Position numbers and translations under genes: made by a program. From Glandiceps talaboti (Eukaryota > Hemichordata > Enteropneusta > Spengelidae), in NCBI RefSeq assembly GCF_964340395.1, contig NC_135571.1, positions 9,793,940 through 9,828,939 on the forward strand: a DNA stretch of 35,000 nucleotides, given 5' to 3'. Of the stretch, positions 15,820 to 26,350 are shown piece after piece. The notes beneath the pieces were generated by a model. The model did not search any database. It saw only the letters and a program-made list of their open reading frames with translations, and was not told where the DNA came from. Positions within the stretch are counted from its first letter, which is position 1, and every line of letters begins with the position of its first letter.

Positions 15820-16518
15820 TGTTACAAAGTATATAACTGTATTATAAACACAGTAATTGTATCTAGGTTACCCGACCGTGTGAGGTCTAATTGATTAATG
15901 AGATAGTAATACGAGCTAGACCATGTTATTACTTGTAATTAAGTGAACGTTTGCAAGTGTCACTACAAGTGATAAATCACAACTTTTAATGAATTCAGCC
16001 TTAGTAGAAAAGAGTATTTTCAAAATAGATTATCTCTGAATTAAATTAACCGTAGTTCATAAACACTTCCTATATAAGGAAAAGAATTGAAGTTTACTGT
16101 AAACATGTTATTTACTAACCATATTTGTATTACGGAATGAAGATTTAGATTTGAATAAAATGTGAATGTTGGGTGTATGCTAATAAGCTACTTTACACAG
16201 AGAGATCTTGCGGGGCGGAAGAGAGCAACACGTCTGGATTTACGGTGTCTGATCTGCGTCGTAGTAGGAATACTACGGGGAACTATTGTTTCTATCTAGT
16301 TTGAACTGCCGTAAGTGAAGGAAAACGAATCCAAAGCTCTCGTATTGTCGGTTTAAGCATACTCCTACTTCACCAAAAGTAATATTCTGTGTGCTTGTGA
16401 GTTTATCCCCTGAATACGTGTCCTGAGATTCTGGTACCTCTGAGATTGACTGTGTGCGTTTGAAGTTACAACTTGAATTTGGTCAATAACTATCAACACC
16501 AAAGACAAGTCTGTAGCA
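15820..16518 (+). repeat. 5' LTR, 699 bp
   Basis: It starts TGTTACAAAG and ends CTGTAGCA. A TATATAAGG box lies at 16071 and an AATAAA at 16154-16159, spaced as expected for promoter, R region and poly(A) signal of an LTR. Confidence 0.95.
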
Positions 16519-16519
16519 C

Positions 16520-16536
16520 TGGTGTGAGATCCGGGC
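16520..16536 (+). promoter_or_regulatory. Primer-binding site
   Basis: TGGTGTGAGATCCGGGC starts one base after the 5' LTR. TGG pairs with a tRNA CCA end and the rest would match a tRNA acceptor and T-stem 3' side. The tRNA was not identified. Confidence 0.65.
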
Positions 16537-16615
16537 AGTAAAACTGGTGAGCGACTCCAGGCAGGATAGCGTTATTCAAAGAACAAAATTCGTCGAAAAA
16601 GGACTTTGATATGAT

Positions 16616-17114
16616 ATAAAGAAAGGGAACCAAATGACTTTGAAAATGCGTTCTCTGAGGCGAAGACGGCAGAAATATCTAAACTACCGGTTGAAGATTT
16701 TCAACAATCGTCCAACGAAGGATTAAGGAACATTCCGAAAAACAGGACTCTGGCAAATTTGTTGCAACACACAATGGATTTCACTGAACAATTGCGCCAA
16801 CAGAATGACATTCTCAATCGCCAAAGTGAAGACTTGAGATCTAAGGTACAATCTCAAACATTTTCTGACAATAAGGGGGAGGGAGAAAACTTTTGTTACG
16901 CAGACAAATTTGCCGCAATTTCAATAAGACGGGACATGCATGTCCTCAGCAACAAAGCTGCTATTCATGTGGTAAATATATCACATTGCGAGAAATTGCC
17001 AGAGGCTTCCTCGGGGTAGATTTTATCCAAAAAAAAATTACTGAGGCGTGTGAGAAATGTCAAATCATCAAACACTTCTCACAAGCCAAAGTGAAATTCT
17101 GTAAAATTTGCTGA
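16616..17114 (+). pseudogene. gag remnant with degenerate zinc knuckles
   Basis: One frame runs from about 16616 to the stop at 17019 and encodes a polar, Gln/Asn-rich segment (LLQHTMDFTEQLRQQND) suggestive of a capsid end or linker. Another frame (16893-17114) carries CRNFNKTGHACP and CYSCGK, which look like damaged CCHC nucleocapsid knuckles. At least one frameshift separates them. No initiator ATG was found at the front. Confidence 0.6.
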
Positions 17115-17269
17115 TTCGATGGTTCCTAACAGTAATTGAGCAAGGTTAGAACTTTTATCAATACTATTAGTACCTAAATTGCTACTGGTGCAAATGTCAC
17201 CATCATATCTACAAAATAATTTGATAAAATTCCTCAGTGAGATGATTTCTGAAAATCTGAATACAATTG

Positions 17270-17525
17270 CATAAATTTACCAAACAATCAGCAAATTCCT
17301 ATTTTGAGTTTTGTACGACTTCCAGTATATTATGACAATCAAGTGGTCAAAACTCCGGTGCATTTAGTTAAAAATTTAGACAGAGATTTCATTCTGGGGA
17401 TGGATTTCCTAAACAAACGACATAGGGTAATTATTGATCTAGCACGTCAACAAATTATTTATACATCGAAAAACCACTCTAGGACCATCTCAAAAATATC
17501 ATACCCTCTAGGTGTAAATGTGTAA
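17270..17525 (+). pseudogene. Retropepsin (aspartic protease) C-terminal remnant
   Basis: The frame with RLPVYYDNQVVKTPVHLV followed by FILGMDFL matches the C-terminal beta strands of retroviral-type proteases, where ILGxDFL is characteristic. The catalytic D[ST]G part upstream is missing or unreadable. The frame stops at 17525 and nothing like reverse transcriptase follows. Confidence 0.7.
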
Positions 17526-18649
17526 TTTCGGCTAAGCTAAGGGGCACATTCCCAAATGGACTTATAGGATCCACTATTAACGTGACGTTATTAAATTATG
17601 TAGGAATTCAGACTACACGAGTTTTAGCAACTACTACTTTCAGCCACTCCCAGACGGTACTACTTTACATAACTTTGACATGACAGACAGATATTTGAAT
17701 AATAAGACACATCCCTCTAAGACTAGACTAATCCTCTTTGGAACGGGAGGAATTCAATTCATTATTCAACTTTACTGGGCAGTAGTCTGATTTGACAAGT
17801 AGCTATGGAGAAATAAACAGGCATTTGTTGATAAATCTAAATAGAACATGTACACTTAAGGTCAATTTAGGAAACAACCTGTTTGATCGCTGCATTCTTT
17901 CACAAAAGACGTTAACATATCGCGCCGTGTGAAATTGATTATATTTGAATATTGATATCACATAGTATAAAAAGTTATTTAAGGTCAATTGTTTTGAGTT
18001 GTCATTTAAGAGTGCCTGTATGATTGATTTTGCAAGTTTCTTATTTTATCTGGAACAAAGACAGCTATGATTGTGTGAGTGATTGAATTAGTCTGGCCAG
18101 ACGTTGAATGATAGAGGCCCTGAAAGGTACTTCTTCAATGATTGCTCAAAACAACGGGAAATTTTTGATAACAAAGACATAGTCGCTATAATTACCTTTT
18201 CTCATTTATCACTCCTATCAGTGAAAAATGCTACCATCTTATTGCCTTATTTGGTGAGGACAATACTGTTATTGACTGTATAGTTAGTGAACCGTCTCAT
18301 TTGTCACCGCTCTCAAACAAAAATAAAACAAAAAAATACCATTTTATCACCTTATATGGTAAGGGAAGTGTTTGGCTACACCAAGCCTTGTTTTCGTTCT
18401 GATGGAAAATTTCCAAAATATTTTATGCGTGGTCACACCATGTATTTGGTATGTAATTATGTTTTGTTTTAAATGTCTACATTTCTGTTCATTTAAGGTA
18501 CTCTAAATTATCGCTACACTGACTACAGTTCCCCTAGGTACAAGTCTTGACAATAACTGACAGTGACCCTTTGGTAGAAACAATAATTTATAAACAGATT
18601 ATAGATTGAATAAATCTGTTTGATGAATTTATTGTAGAGTCTATCTCAC

Positions 18650-19818
18650 TTCGTTTGAGTCTAATATGAAAACATACATGTTTCTTATAGTCTGTTTGGC
18701 TTTACATGGTTTTCGACTCCAAGTTGAGTAACTCTGATATTATAATGTTTAGAAATATTAAGTTGGATTATATAATCAATGTTAATTTAAGAGCATTGGA
18801 TATCGTATAAAGTTATTGTGTTGATTAAGACATGGTGGAGAAATGCGTTAGTATTGATGAAACAAGGCATTTTGTTAATAGTGTATAACACTCCTTCTAT
18901 AACGTTGGCATATTTACCTTTCTTAAAATAGGTTATGTCAGATATATCGTTGAAGGCAAAAGTCTTGTATTGGGTCTATTTATTTGATAAGATTGCTATT
19001 CGCGTGATTTGCGGATGCAATCGACTAGTCAGTAACTTGTTAAAACTTAATCGGGAAATTCCTGTTGGGAACTGTATCTCTAGATGACAAGGTCTAACAG
19101 CTGTACAAAGCTCGACATAGTAACGACAGTTCAATCAATTTTAAAGACGGTTCACTAGGATATATCTTCTTATTCTTCACTCTGAGTGGGGTAACTTTAC
19201 TCTTATCATTTTTTTTTTACTTGGCCTTAATATTATAATAGATGTGGAAAATGAGAAATGTGAATATAGCATTACAAATACTACTGACAAACAAGTTGAA
19301 GCACAGCAAATTTCTTGGGATAAATCTACGAACCCATCGCCTACACAAGCATTTGAACCTAAGCAGAACACCGATTATATCAATATATTGTTGAAGCACT
19401 GTGTATCTTTGCTCTCTGTTTGATATTCATGGCCACCTACAAATACTGCCTTCGTACAATTAGACAATATTGGCGAAAACTAACAAGTAAGAATGGAGAT
19501 CATGAAAAGGGTCCTGGTGAGATGTCTAGCATTCCGATGCTACCCACTCAATCTAATGATAGTATGAACAATAGTAATAAGGACATGACACCCTTGACTG
19601 TTTGTACGATTCATGACAACCCCTTAGAAGGCCCCTTCATTCATGAAAATAAGGACGCACCTAATGCGACTATTGACATACCAGACGTGACTGATACACG
19701 GTATCATAGTGTTGATGCTAGTAAATCCAGCGCTAATAAGACCTTAAGTACTCCGGTTAAACATGATAAGGCTAATTCACAGTGTGACCCCTTGAGTTTA
19801 ACTTGGTTTACAATATAA
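18650..19818 (+). pseudogene. env-like third ORF remnant
   Basis: Several partly open frames end in a 132-codon open frame at 19420-19818. In-frame codons just upstream of it encode a hydrophobic run (VEALCIFALCLIFMATY) suited to a membrane anchor, then a basic stop-transfer stretch and a ~110-residue polar tail. Before this, another frame holds cysteines and an NTT sequon. The position just before the 3' LTR, with anchor and tail, fits an envelope-type gene. Sequence family is not recognised and there are multiple stops and frameshifts. Confidence 0.5.
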
Positions 19819-20603
19819 AGGTAGCGTCACTGGAATTTTGATGGTTGACTATAGTCAATTTTGATTTTTGACTTTGAAATTATTATTAATGGTACCTATT
19901 TATAATGATGATTTCAATTTTGACGTCAATTTGTAACATTTTATTGATTTTTTTTGTATAATTACTTTTGAACTTTATTACTTATTGAAATGAGAACATT
20001 GAACTCTGGACGTTGAGATCATTTCAACTATGACTGTTGAAATAATATTGAACTCTACACTGTGAGACAATTTTGAACTTCTGATAAGAAGAAACATTTC
20101 AACTATGGACATTTTGAGTAATAATTAAGATAATGCGTTAAGATTAGATAAGAGATATTTTAATTTGTTGAAGACAAGTATTTTACGTTTATATAAGACA
20201 CTTTTTCCATTTTAAGATAATTAGATAAGAGTGTTTACGATTTTGGATAAGTATATTTTAACTTTCAATGCCGACGTGTGATTTTCTGTCGACATAAGTG
20301 ATTTCAATAATTTTATTAACATACTTTTATTAACATTCTAACATTTAAGTAATTTCAGAGACTTTGAACTTTTACTAACATTTTAACATTTTAACTCCAA
20401 CAACCAAAAACAAAAAAAAAAAAACAAAACAAAACAAAAATTAATTATTACCAATTTTCTATTCTTTGATTACATTTTACCTTACACAGAATATCTTTGA
20501 ATTTTGAATTTTACTCAAATTATTAACATTTCTATACCTTTTATTACTCTTTTATTATTCTTTTCAATTTCAATTGCTTAATTGTTTTGGGGACAAAACA
20601 CTA
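19819..20603 (+). other. AT-rich non-coding tail of the LTR element
   Basis: It contains recurrent TTGAACT / ATTTCAACTATG phrases and long A/T runs. No coding potential was seen. Confidence 0.6.
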
Positions 20604-20618
20604 TGGGGTAGGGGGTGG
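20604..20618 (+). promoter_or_regulatory. Polypurine tract
   Basis: The G-rich run TGGGGTAGGGGGTGG lies directly before the 3' LTR, where plus-strand priming occurs. Confidence 0.7.
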
Positions 20619-21317
20619 TGTTACAAAGTATATAACTGTATTATAAACACAGTAATTGTATCTAGGTTACCCGACCGTGTGAGGTCTAATTGATTAATGA
20701 GATAGTAATACGAGCTAGACCATGTTATTACTTGTAATTAAGTGAACGTTTGCAAGTGTCACTACAAGTGATAAATCACAACTTTTAATGAATTCAGCCT
20801 TAGTAGAAAAGAGTATTTTCAAAATAGATTATCTCTGAATTAAATTAACCGTAGTTCATAAACACTTCCTATATAAGGAAAAGAATTGAAGTTTACTGTA
20901 AACATGTTATTTACTAACCATATTTGTATTACGGAATGAAGATTTAGATTTGAATAAAATGTGAATGTTGGGTGTATGCTAATAAGCTACTTTACACAGA
21001 GAGATCTTGCGGGGCGGAAGAGAGCAACACGTCTGGATTTACGGTGTCTGATCTGCGTCGTAGTAGGAATACTACGGGGAACTATTGTTTCTATCTAGTT
21101 TGAACTGCCGTAAGTGAAGGAAAACGAATCCAAAGCTCTCGTATTGTCGGTTTAAGCATACTCCTACTTCACCAAAAGTAATATTCTGTGTGCTTGTGAG
21201 TTTATCCCCTGAATACGTGTCCTGAGATTCTGGTACCTCTGAGATTGACTGTGTGCGTTTGAAGTTACAACTTGAATTTGGTCAATAACTATCAACACCA
21301 AAGACAAGTCTGTAGCA
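20619..21317 (+). repeat. 3' LTR, 699 bp
   Basis: It is a copy of 15820-16518 with a constant offset of 4799. No mismatch or indel was seen on line-by-line comparison. Confidence 0.95.
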
Positions 21318-21321
21318 CAAG
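21318..21321 (+). repeat. Target-site duplication, right
   Basis: CAAG directly follows the 3' LTR, matching the left copy. Confidence 0.85.
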
Positions 21322-22931
21322 GAATGAAACATTACATTTAGATCAACAAAACTGAAATATGAGATCCGGTATCCGCGAACAATATTACGACCATGTCACT
21401 ATTCACAGCTGACCTGCGATTGACCTTAAGGACTTACTTTACCAAGGTTAACGTGTACACCTTTGAATTTTAGAGGGGACGGGTCGAAAAAAAGTTTTTG
21501 TCATAAAAAAAACCTAGATTCTTGTAGTTGGGCCCTAGAGCCACACGCCCTAGATAACTATATCGGCGATAATTGTTTCAGATAACATCATAGCACAATC
21601 AGTTTCGAGCTAGTATCTAGAAGTATGTAGTACTATGAATACAAAGTCAGTATGTATGTAGTGCTATGAATACAAAGTCAGTATGTAGTAGTATGTAGTA
21701 CTATGAATACAAAGTCAGTATGTAGTACTATGGATATAAAGCCAGTATGTAGTAGTACGTAGAGCTATGAAGCTAAAGCCAGTATGTAGTACTATGAATA
21801 CAAAGCCAGTATGTAGTAGTATGTAGTGCTATGAATATAAAGCCAGTATGTAGTAGTATGTAGTACTATGAATATAAAGCCAGTATGTAGTAGTATGTAG
21901 TGCTATGAATACAAAGCCGATATGCAGTAGTATGTAGTGCTATGAATACAAAGCCAGTAGGTAGTAGAATGTAGTACTATGAATATAAAGCCGATATGCA
22001 GTAGTATGTAGCGCTATGGATACAAATCCAGTAGGTAGTAGAATGTAGTACTATGAATATAAAGCCGATATGTAGTAGTATGTAGTGCTATGAATATAAA
22101 GCCAGTATGTAGTAGTATGTAGTACTATGAATACAAAGCCAGTATGTAGTAGTATGTAGTACTACGAATACAAAGCCAGTATGTAGTAGTATGTAGTGCT
22201 ATGAAGACAAAGTCAGTATGTAGTAGTATGTAGTACTATGAATATAAAGCCAGTATGTAGTAGTATGTAGTGCTATGAATATAAAGCCAGTATGTAGTAG
22301 TATGTGGTACTATGAATACAAAGCCAGTATGTAGTAGTATGTAGTGCTATGAATATAAAACCAGTATGTAGTGAGAAAATGCTCTTTTATTGGCAATTTA
22401 ACTGTCAAATTTAAAACATGTATATCAAAACATTACTTTATCTGTACTCAACAAAATAAATTTGCTTTCTAGTTGCTCTTGGGAAAAATATTGCTGTCGT
22501 TGTGGCCGAGATAATACATCGAATTCAAATTCCAGTCGTCCCCCCCCCCATGAAATGGTTTACTCCTAGCATTAGGCGTGAATATTCTACCCAAATTATA
22601 GCCCAAATCAAACAATATATACAAACCAAGTCGAGGCTGGGAAAATACTGGTTATTATTTGTATTGTCGCTTCTGTTATCAGTCTGTAGAGTGATGCAAT
22701 GTCGTATGACCTCGAGCTCATTTCCGCAATTTCTAGAAACGGTAGAATAGAAAATATTTGTAATCAGTTATGCCATTTAGTTTCATTTCTAATTTCCGCT
22801 TTCATTCTGTCAAACTGATATAAATTGCCTGTGACAGTCAAACATTTATCATACTTGTTGTAACCCAGTCGTTCAATCGCTTTATCCCTCATCACGTTTT
22901 TTGCTAATTGGATTAATAGTGATTATCAAAG
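21322..22931. other. Gene-free stretch with 37-bp satellite and 5' flank of the 22932 gene
   Basis: After the LTR element lie ~300 bp of plain sequence, the satellite at 21622-22372, and ~560 bp upstream of the next gene. The last part presumably holds its promoter. No TATA box or other clear site was seen. Confidence 0.5.
21622..22372 (+). repeat. 37-bp satellite, ~20 units
   Basis: The unit is built from GTATGTAGTAGTATGTAGT, then (A/G)CTATGAATA and (C/T)AAAGCCA. Units often alternate between TAGTAC and TAGTGC, suggesting a 74-bp dimer. There are no unique spacers between repeats. Confidence 0.95.
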
Positions 22932-23042
22932 ATGGCGGATACATCTCAGAATGATATTGAAACAAGTGTCGAGGTGACTGAAAACCGAACCAAGGAGACC
23001 GGTACTACTGAACCAGCTGTAGAGGAAACACGTGGTGATAAG
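22932..23042 (+). CDS. Unknown gene, exon 1
   Basis: This encodes 37 codons of acidic, low-complexity N-terminus starting MADTSQND. The donor is GATAAG|GTGAAA, phase 0 (weak at +5/+6). Confidence 0.7.
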
Positions 23043-23081
23043 GTGAAATTTTATATACTGTTAAAATAATAACAACATTAA

Positions 23082-23138
<57 letters not shown>

Positions 23139-23539
23139 GGTGGTGGTGGTGGTGGTGGTGGTGGTGGTGTGGTGGTGGTGGTAGCGGTAGTAAGTTGACG
23201 TCTTGATATGATGGTCACGAGATAAATGTTGTATGTATGTATGTATGTATGTATGTATGTATGTATGTATGTATGTATGTATGTATGCATGCATGCATGT
23301 ATGTATGTATGTATGTATGTATGTATGTATGTATGTATGTATGTATGTATGTATGTATGTATGTATGTATTTATGTATCTATTTATGCATGTATGTATGT
23401 ATCTATTTATGTATGTATGTATGTATGTATGTATGTATGTATGTACGTACGTACGTACGTACGTATGTACGTATGTACGTATGTACGTATGTATGTATGT
23501 ATGTATGTATGTATGTATGTATGCAAGTAAGTATGCATG

Positions 23540-23570
<31 letters not shown>

Positions 23571-23814
23571 TTTATTTTTTCATCATCTTCGTTTAGGTTG
23601 CTCCAATCCTGTGGCCTCCGTCTGGTGGTGATATTCGGATTTGGTCGATATTGAGTCGACAAAACGATGGTTTCTGGCAAGTCAAGACAAAAAAATCAAA
23701 CAATATCTATATAGTTGATGGAAAGGGAGCATACGGTGATAAAGGTTCGCATACTATTTTATTAGCACAACTGTACTGATAAGGTCCAGTAGTTCTATAT
23801 GTATAGGCATGGCA

Positions 23815-23873
<59 letters not shown>

Positions 23874-25660
23874 CAACTTAAAGTAAAAACTGCCGAACCA
23901 ATTGCCATGATATTTGGTGGGTGTATTATCATGGGTGTCTACTTGAAAAATTGTTCAAATCAAAATGATCTTGCCACCAGTGTATGATTCTTTGTCATCA
24001 GTCTTAAATGTGATGGGAATATTCTTAGGAGTGTTTAGATTAAGGGTTGTTCACAACATGATGATATCATCAGTGATATGCAAACTAGGCCTAAAACTAT
24101 GTCTTTTTGGTCAAAAATCTATAATTCAAAAACTACTGAGGAGATTGGGCAGAAATGTAATGGGATACATCTGGGGATGTGTAGCTGAAGCTGCAATCAT
24201 ACCGTGATGATCCAATCAGCGATATTCAAATTAGGTCAAAAAATTTGTCCTTCTGGTAAAATATCTATAATTCAAAAACTATTGAGCAGATTGGGGTGAA
24301 ATTTAATGGGGATGTATCTAGGGATGTATAGGTGAAGCTGTATTTACAACGTGATGTGATGTACAAATTAGGTCATAAAATATCAATTTTGGTCAAAAAC
24401 ATATCTTGAAAAAAGACCATGCGTATAGCAATATAATAGCCAACTACAATTCGCGGTATTTTTAAAGTCTGAATGGTGGCAACATTGCAACATGACTAAA
24501 GCAGAGATAGCCAATGAATGGGGCTATCTGAGGCAATGTGACTAAATCAGAGATAGCCAATGAATGGGGCTATCTGATGCAATGTGACTAAATCAGAGAT
24601 AGCCAATGAATGGGGCTATCTAAGGCAATGTGACTAAATCAGAGATAGCCAATGAATGGGGCTATCTGATGCAATGTGACTAAATCAGAGATAGACAATG
24701 AATGGGGCTATCTAAGGCAATGTGACTAAATCAGAGATAGCCAATGAATGGGGCTATCTGAGGCAATGTGACTAAATCAGAAATAGCCAATGAACGATGC
24801 TATCTGAGGCAATGTGACTAAATCAGAGATAGCCAATGAATGAGGCTATCTGAGGCAATGTGACTAAATCAGAGATAGCCAATGAATGGGGCTATCTGAG
24901 GCAATGTGACTAAATCAGAGATAGCCAATGAATGAGGCTATCTGAGGCAATGTGACTAAATCAGAGATAGCTAATGAATCTGAGGCAATGTGACTCGTTA
25001 ATAGCCATAGCTATGCCAGTGTTTTGGAATTATATCATACACTTACAATGGAATTTGATGCATTGGTATGAATAATTGTTACATTATATTTAGCACTTTT
25101 TCTGCAAATTTTTTTTCTTCAAATTCACCATTCATTCTCTTTTGTCCACAGCGCTTTTCCGTTTTTATCCTCAGCCGCCCTTAGAGGAAGGATGTGCTAG
25201 ACCGGAACCTGTAGATGACGAGATCCCTGCATGGATAGGTATCCCTGGTAAAAGAGTTAGTGGGGCTGATAAATCTAAGATATACATGCTGCAATGGATT
25301 ACCGATTCCAAAGGGAAGAAAACTGTTCAAGCCAAAGTAATATATACTTTTACATAATTTAATAACGTTGTTTTTTATGCGATTTAAAAAGGAATGTCAT
25401 TGCTAGTTGCATAATTATAAAGAGACGTTCATGTATTTTCACGAACATAACGAACTTCAGAAGGCTCTTTTCGGAGTGATCATTCCTCGAGGGCAACCAT
25501 CCACCATGTAATAAGTAAACCAAATAGATAGATGGATACATAGATACATAGATACATACATACATACATACATACATACATACATACATACATACATACA
25601 CAGATACATACATACATACATACATACATACATGCATACATACATACATACATACATACA

Positions 25661-25694
<34 letters not shown>

Positions 25695-26350
25695 CATATA
25701 CATACATACATACATACATACATACATACATACATACATACATACACACATACACACACAAACAAACATACACACACAAACACACACACTCACTCACTCA
25801 CACTAACTCACTCACTCACTCACTCACTCACTCACTCACTCACTCACTCACACACTCACTCACTCACTCACTCACTCACTCACTCACTCACTCACTCACT
25901 CACTCACTCACACTAACGTGCAATTAAATATGGCAGAATGGTACAAACAATTTGGTATGCATACAAATTTATAGGCCCGGTATTTGGATGCTGATATGGT
26001 GTATACATAATTAACTGAGGAGGAGTAAAACCTAATTAATTGAACATCATTTTGTCTTTTAGGGCTATAAGAAGCCTGATGATGCAAGGGACCCACCTGA
26101 TATTCCAAATGAGGATCGACGAAGCTGCACTTTCTACGTTCAATTCGAATCACTGAAGGAATACTTCACTTTTCGTGACACCGAGGATTCAACTCCTGGT
26201 TATGAAAAGAAAGGTGGTTTCATCAAGACCAATAACAAAGGAGATATTGATAGAGTTCCGGGGAACTTGACAAGTGTGTCTGGTGCAAGTCGTCCTTATA
26301 ATGACCCAGGAGTTCTGTATTACATCACAGACTTGGGATATACCCCTTGA
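22932..26350 (+). CDS. Unrecognised four-exon gene, 243-aa soluble protein
   Basis: Exons 22932-23042, 23597-23744, 25152-25336 and 26063-26350 join in frame (732 nt) with phases 0, 1 and 0. The start ATG sits in a fair context (CAAAGATGG). There is no signal peptide or membrane segment, so it is probably cytosolic or nuclear. The first 37 residues are acidic and Thr/Glu-rich and look disordered. Exon 2 is rich in Trp (ILWPPSG, IRIWSIL, DGFWQVK). Exon 3 has FRFYPQPPLEEGC and IPAWIGIPGKRV. Exon 4 is long, with RRSCTFYVQF, EYFTFRDTED and a C-terminus VLYYITDLGYTP. The many aromatic and alternating hydrophobic residues suggest a beta-rich fold. There are only two cysteines. I do not recognise the family. 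The donors after exons 1 and 2 (GTGAAA, GTTCGC) are weak. Confidence 0.75.
23083..23181 (+). repeat. (GTT)n then (GGT)n microsatellite
   Basis: GTT triplets to about 23138 change by one base to GGT triplets. They start about 40 bp past the exon 1 donor of the unknown gene. Confidence 0.95.
23231..23569 (+). repeat. (GTAT)n microsatellite, ~340 bp
   Basis: A GTAT tract with GCAT, CTATTTAT and GTAC variant blocks. It ends 27 bp before the exon 2 acceptor. Its long open frames are artefacts. Confidence 0.96.
23597..23744 (+). CDS. Unknown gene, exon 2
   Basis: The acceptor CATCTTCGTTTAG|GTT follows closely on a (GTAT)n tract. It encodes VAPILWPPSGGD through to the tyrosine/glycine-rich VDGKGAYGDK. 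The donor is AAAG|GTTCGC, phase 1. Confidence 0.78.
23817..23870 (+). repeat. (GT)n microsatellite
   Basis: An uninterrupted 54-bp GT tract in intron 2 of the unknown gene. Confidence 0.96.
23880..24420 (+). repeat. Degenerate ~150-240 bp repeats in intron 2
   Basis: Three diverged units share ATAATTCAAAAACTA-like and GATTGGG(C/T)GAAAT-like phrases (near 23880, 24120 and 24271) and a GGGATGTAT(C)TAGGGATGT core. They resemble the intron repeats at 9590-9900. Confidence 0.65.
24488..25005 (+). repeat. 46-bp hairpin satellite, 10-11 units
   Basis: The unit starts AATGTGACTAAATCAG and continues with AGATAGCC, AATGAATGG and GGCTATCT. The two 8-base arms are exact inverses with a 9-base loop. Alternate early units end TGAGGC, TGATGC or TAAGGC. 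The last unit has lost the right arm. Confidence 0.95.
25152..25336 (+). CDS. Unknown gene, exon 3
   Basis: The acceptor TTTTGTCCACAG|CG is strong. It encodes LFRFYPQPPLEEGC and then KIYMLQWITDSKGKK. The donor is GCCAAA|GTAATA, phase 0. Confidence 0.8.
25536..25788 (+). repeat. (CATA)n microsatellite with CACA variants
   Basis: A CATA tract in intron 3 of the unknown gene, grading into CACA/CAAA. Confidence 0.95.
25789..25912 (+). repeat. (CTCA)n microsatellite
   Basis: About 30 CTCA units follow directly on the CATA/CACA tract. Confidence 0.95.
26063..26350 (+). CDS. Unknown gene, exon 4 (terminal)
   Basis: The acceptor TTTTGTCTTTTAG|GGC is strong. It holds 95 codons and TGA at 26348-26350. 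It carries one NLT sequence, but without a signal peptide this is unlikely to be glycosylated. Confidence 0.8.
   Translation, partial: GYKKPDDARDPPDIPNEDRRSCTFYVQFESLKEYFTFRDTEDSTPGYEKKGGFIKTNNKGDIDRVPGNLTSVSGASRPYNDPGVLYYITDLGYTP

Larger units (their letters stand above)
15820..21317 (+). mobile_element. LTR retrotransposon (Ty3/gypsy-like), non-autonomous, 5498 bp
   Basis: Two direct 699-bp LTRs (15820-16518 and 20619-21317) begin TG, end CA and are flanked by the 4-bp target duplication CAAG. A primer-binding site follows the 5' LTR and a purine tract precedes the 3' LTR. The ~4.1 kb interior holds remnants of gag with nucleocapsid zinc-knuckle residues, the end of an aspartic protease, and an env-like C-terminus with a membrane segment. 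No reverse transcriptase, RNase H or integrase motif was found (no YxDD block, no HHCC/DDE). All frames carry stops. Read base by base, the LTRs show no difference, so the insertion is recent although its genes are dead. It was therefore probably copied by proteins of a related intact element. The Ty3/gypsy assignment rests on the protease and target-duplication length and is inference. Confidence 0.88.

Noticed and set aside
21622-22372. CRISPR-like regular repeats
   Set aside because: The units are contiguous with no unique spacers and the genome is eukaryotic, so it is a satellite. The arrays at 24488 and 28399 were rejected for the same reason.
22502-22750. 82-codon frame with a hydrophobic stretch upstream of the unknown gene
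   Set aside because: No acceptable start context, no homology recognised, and it ends before the true gene start. It is probably chance.
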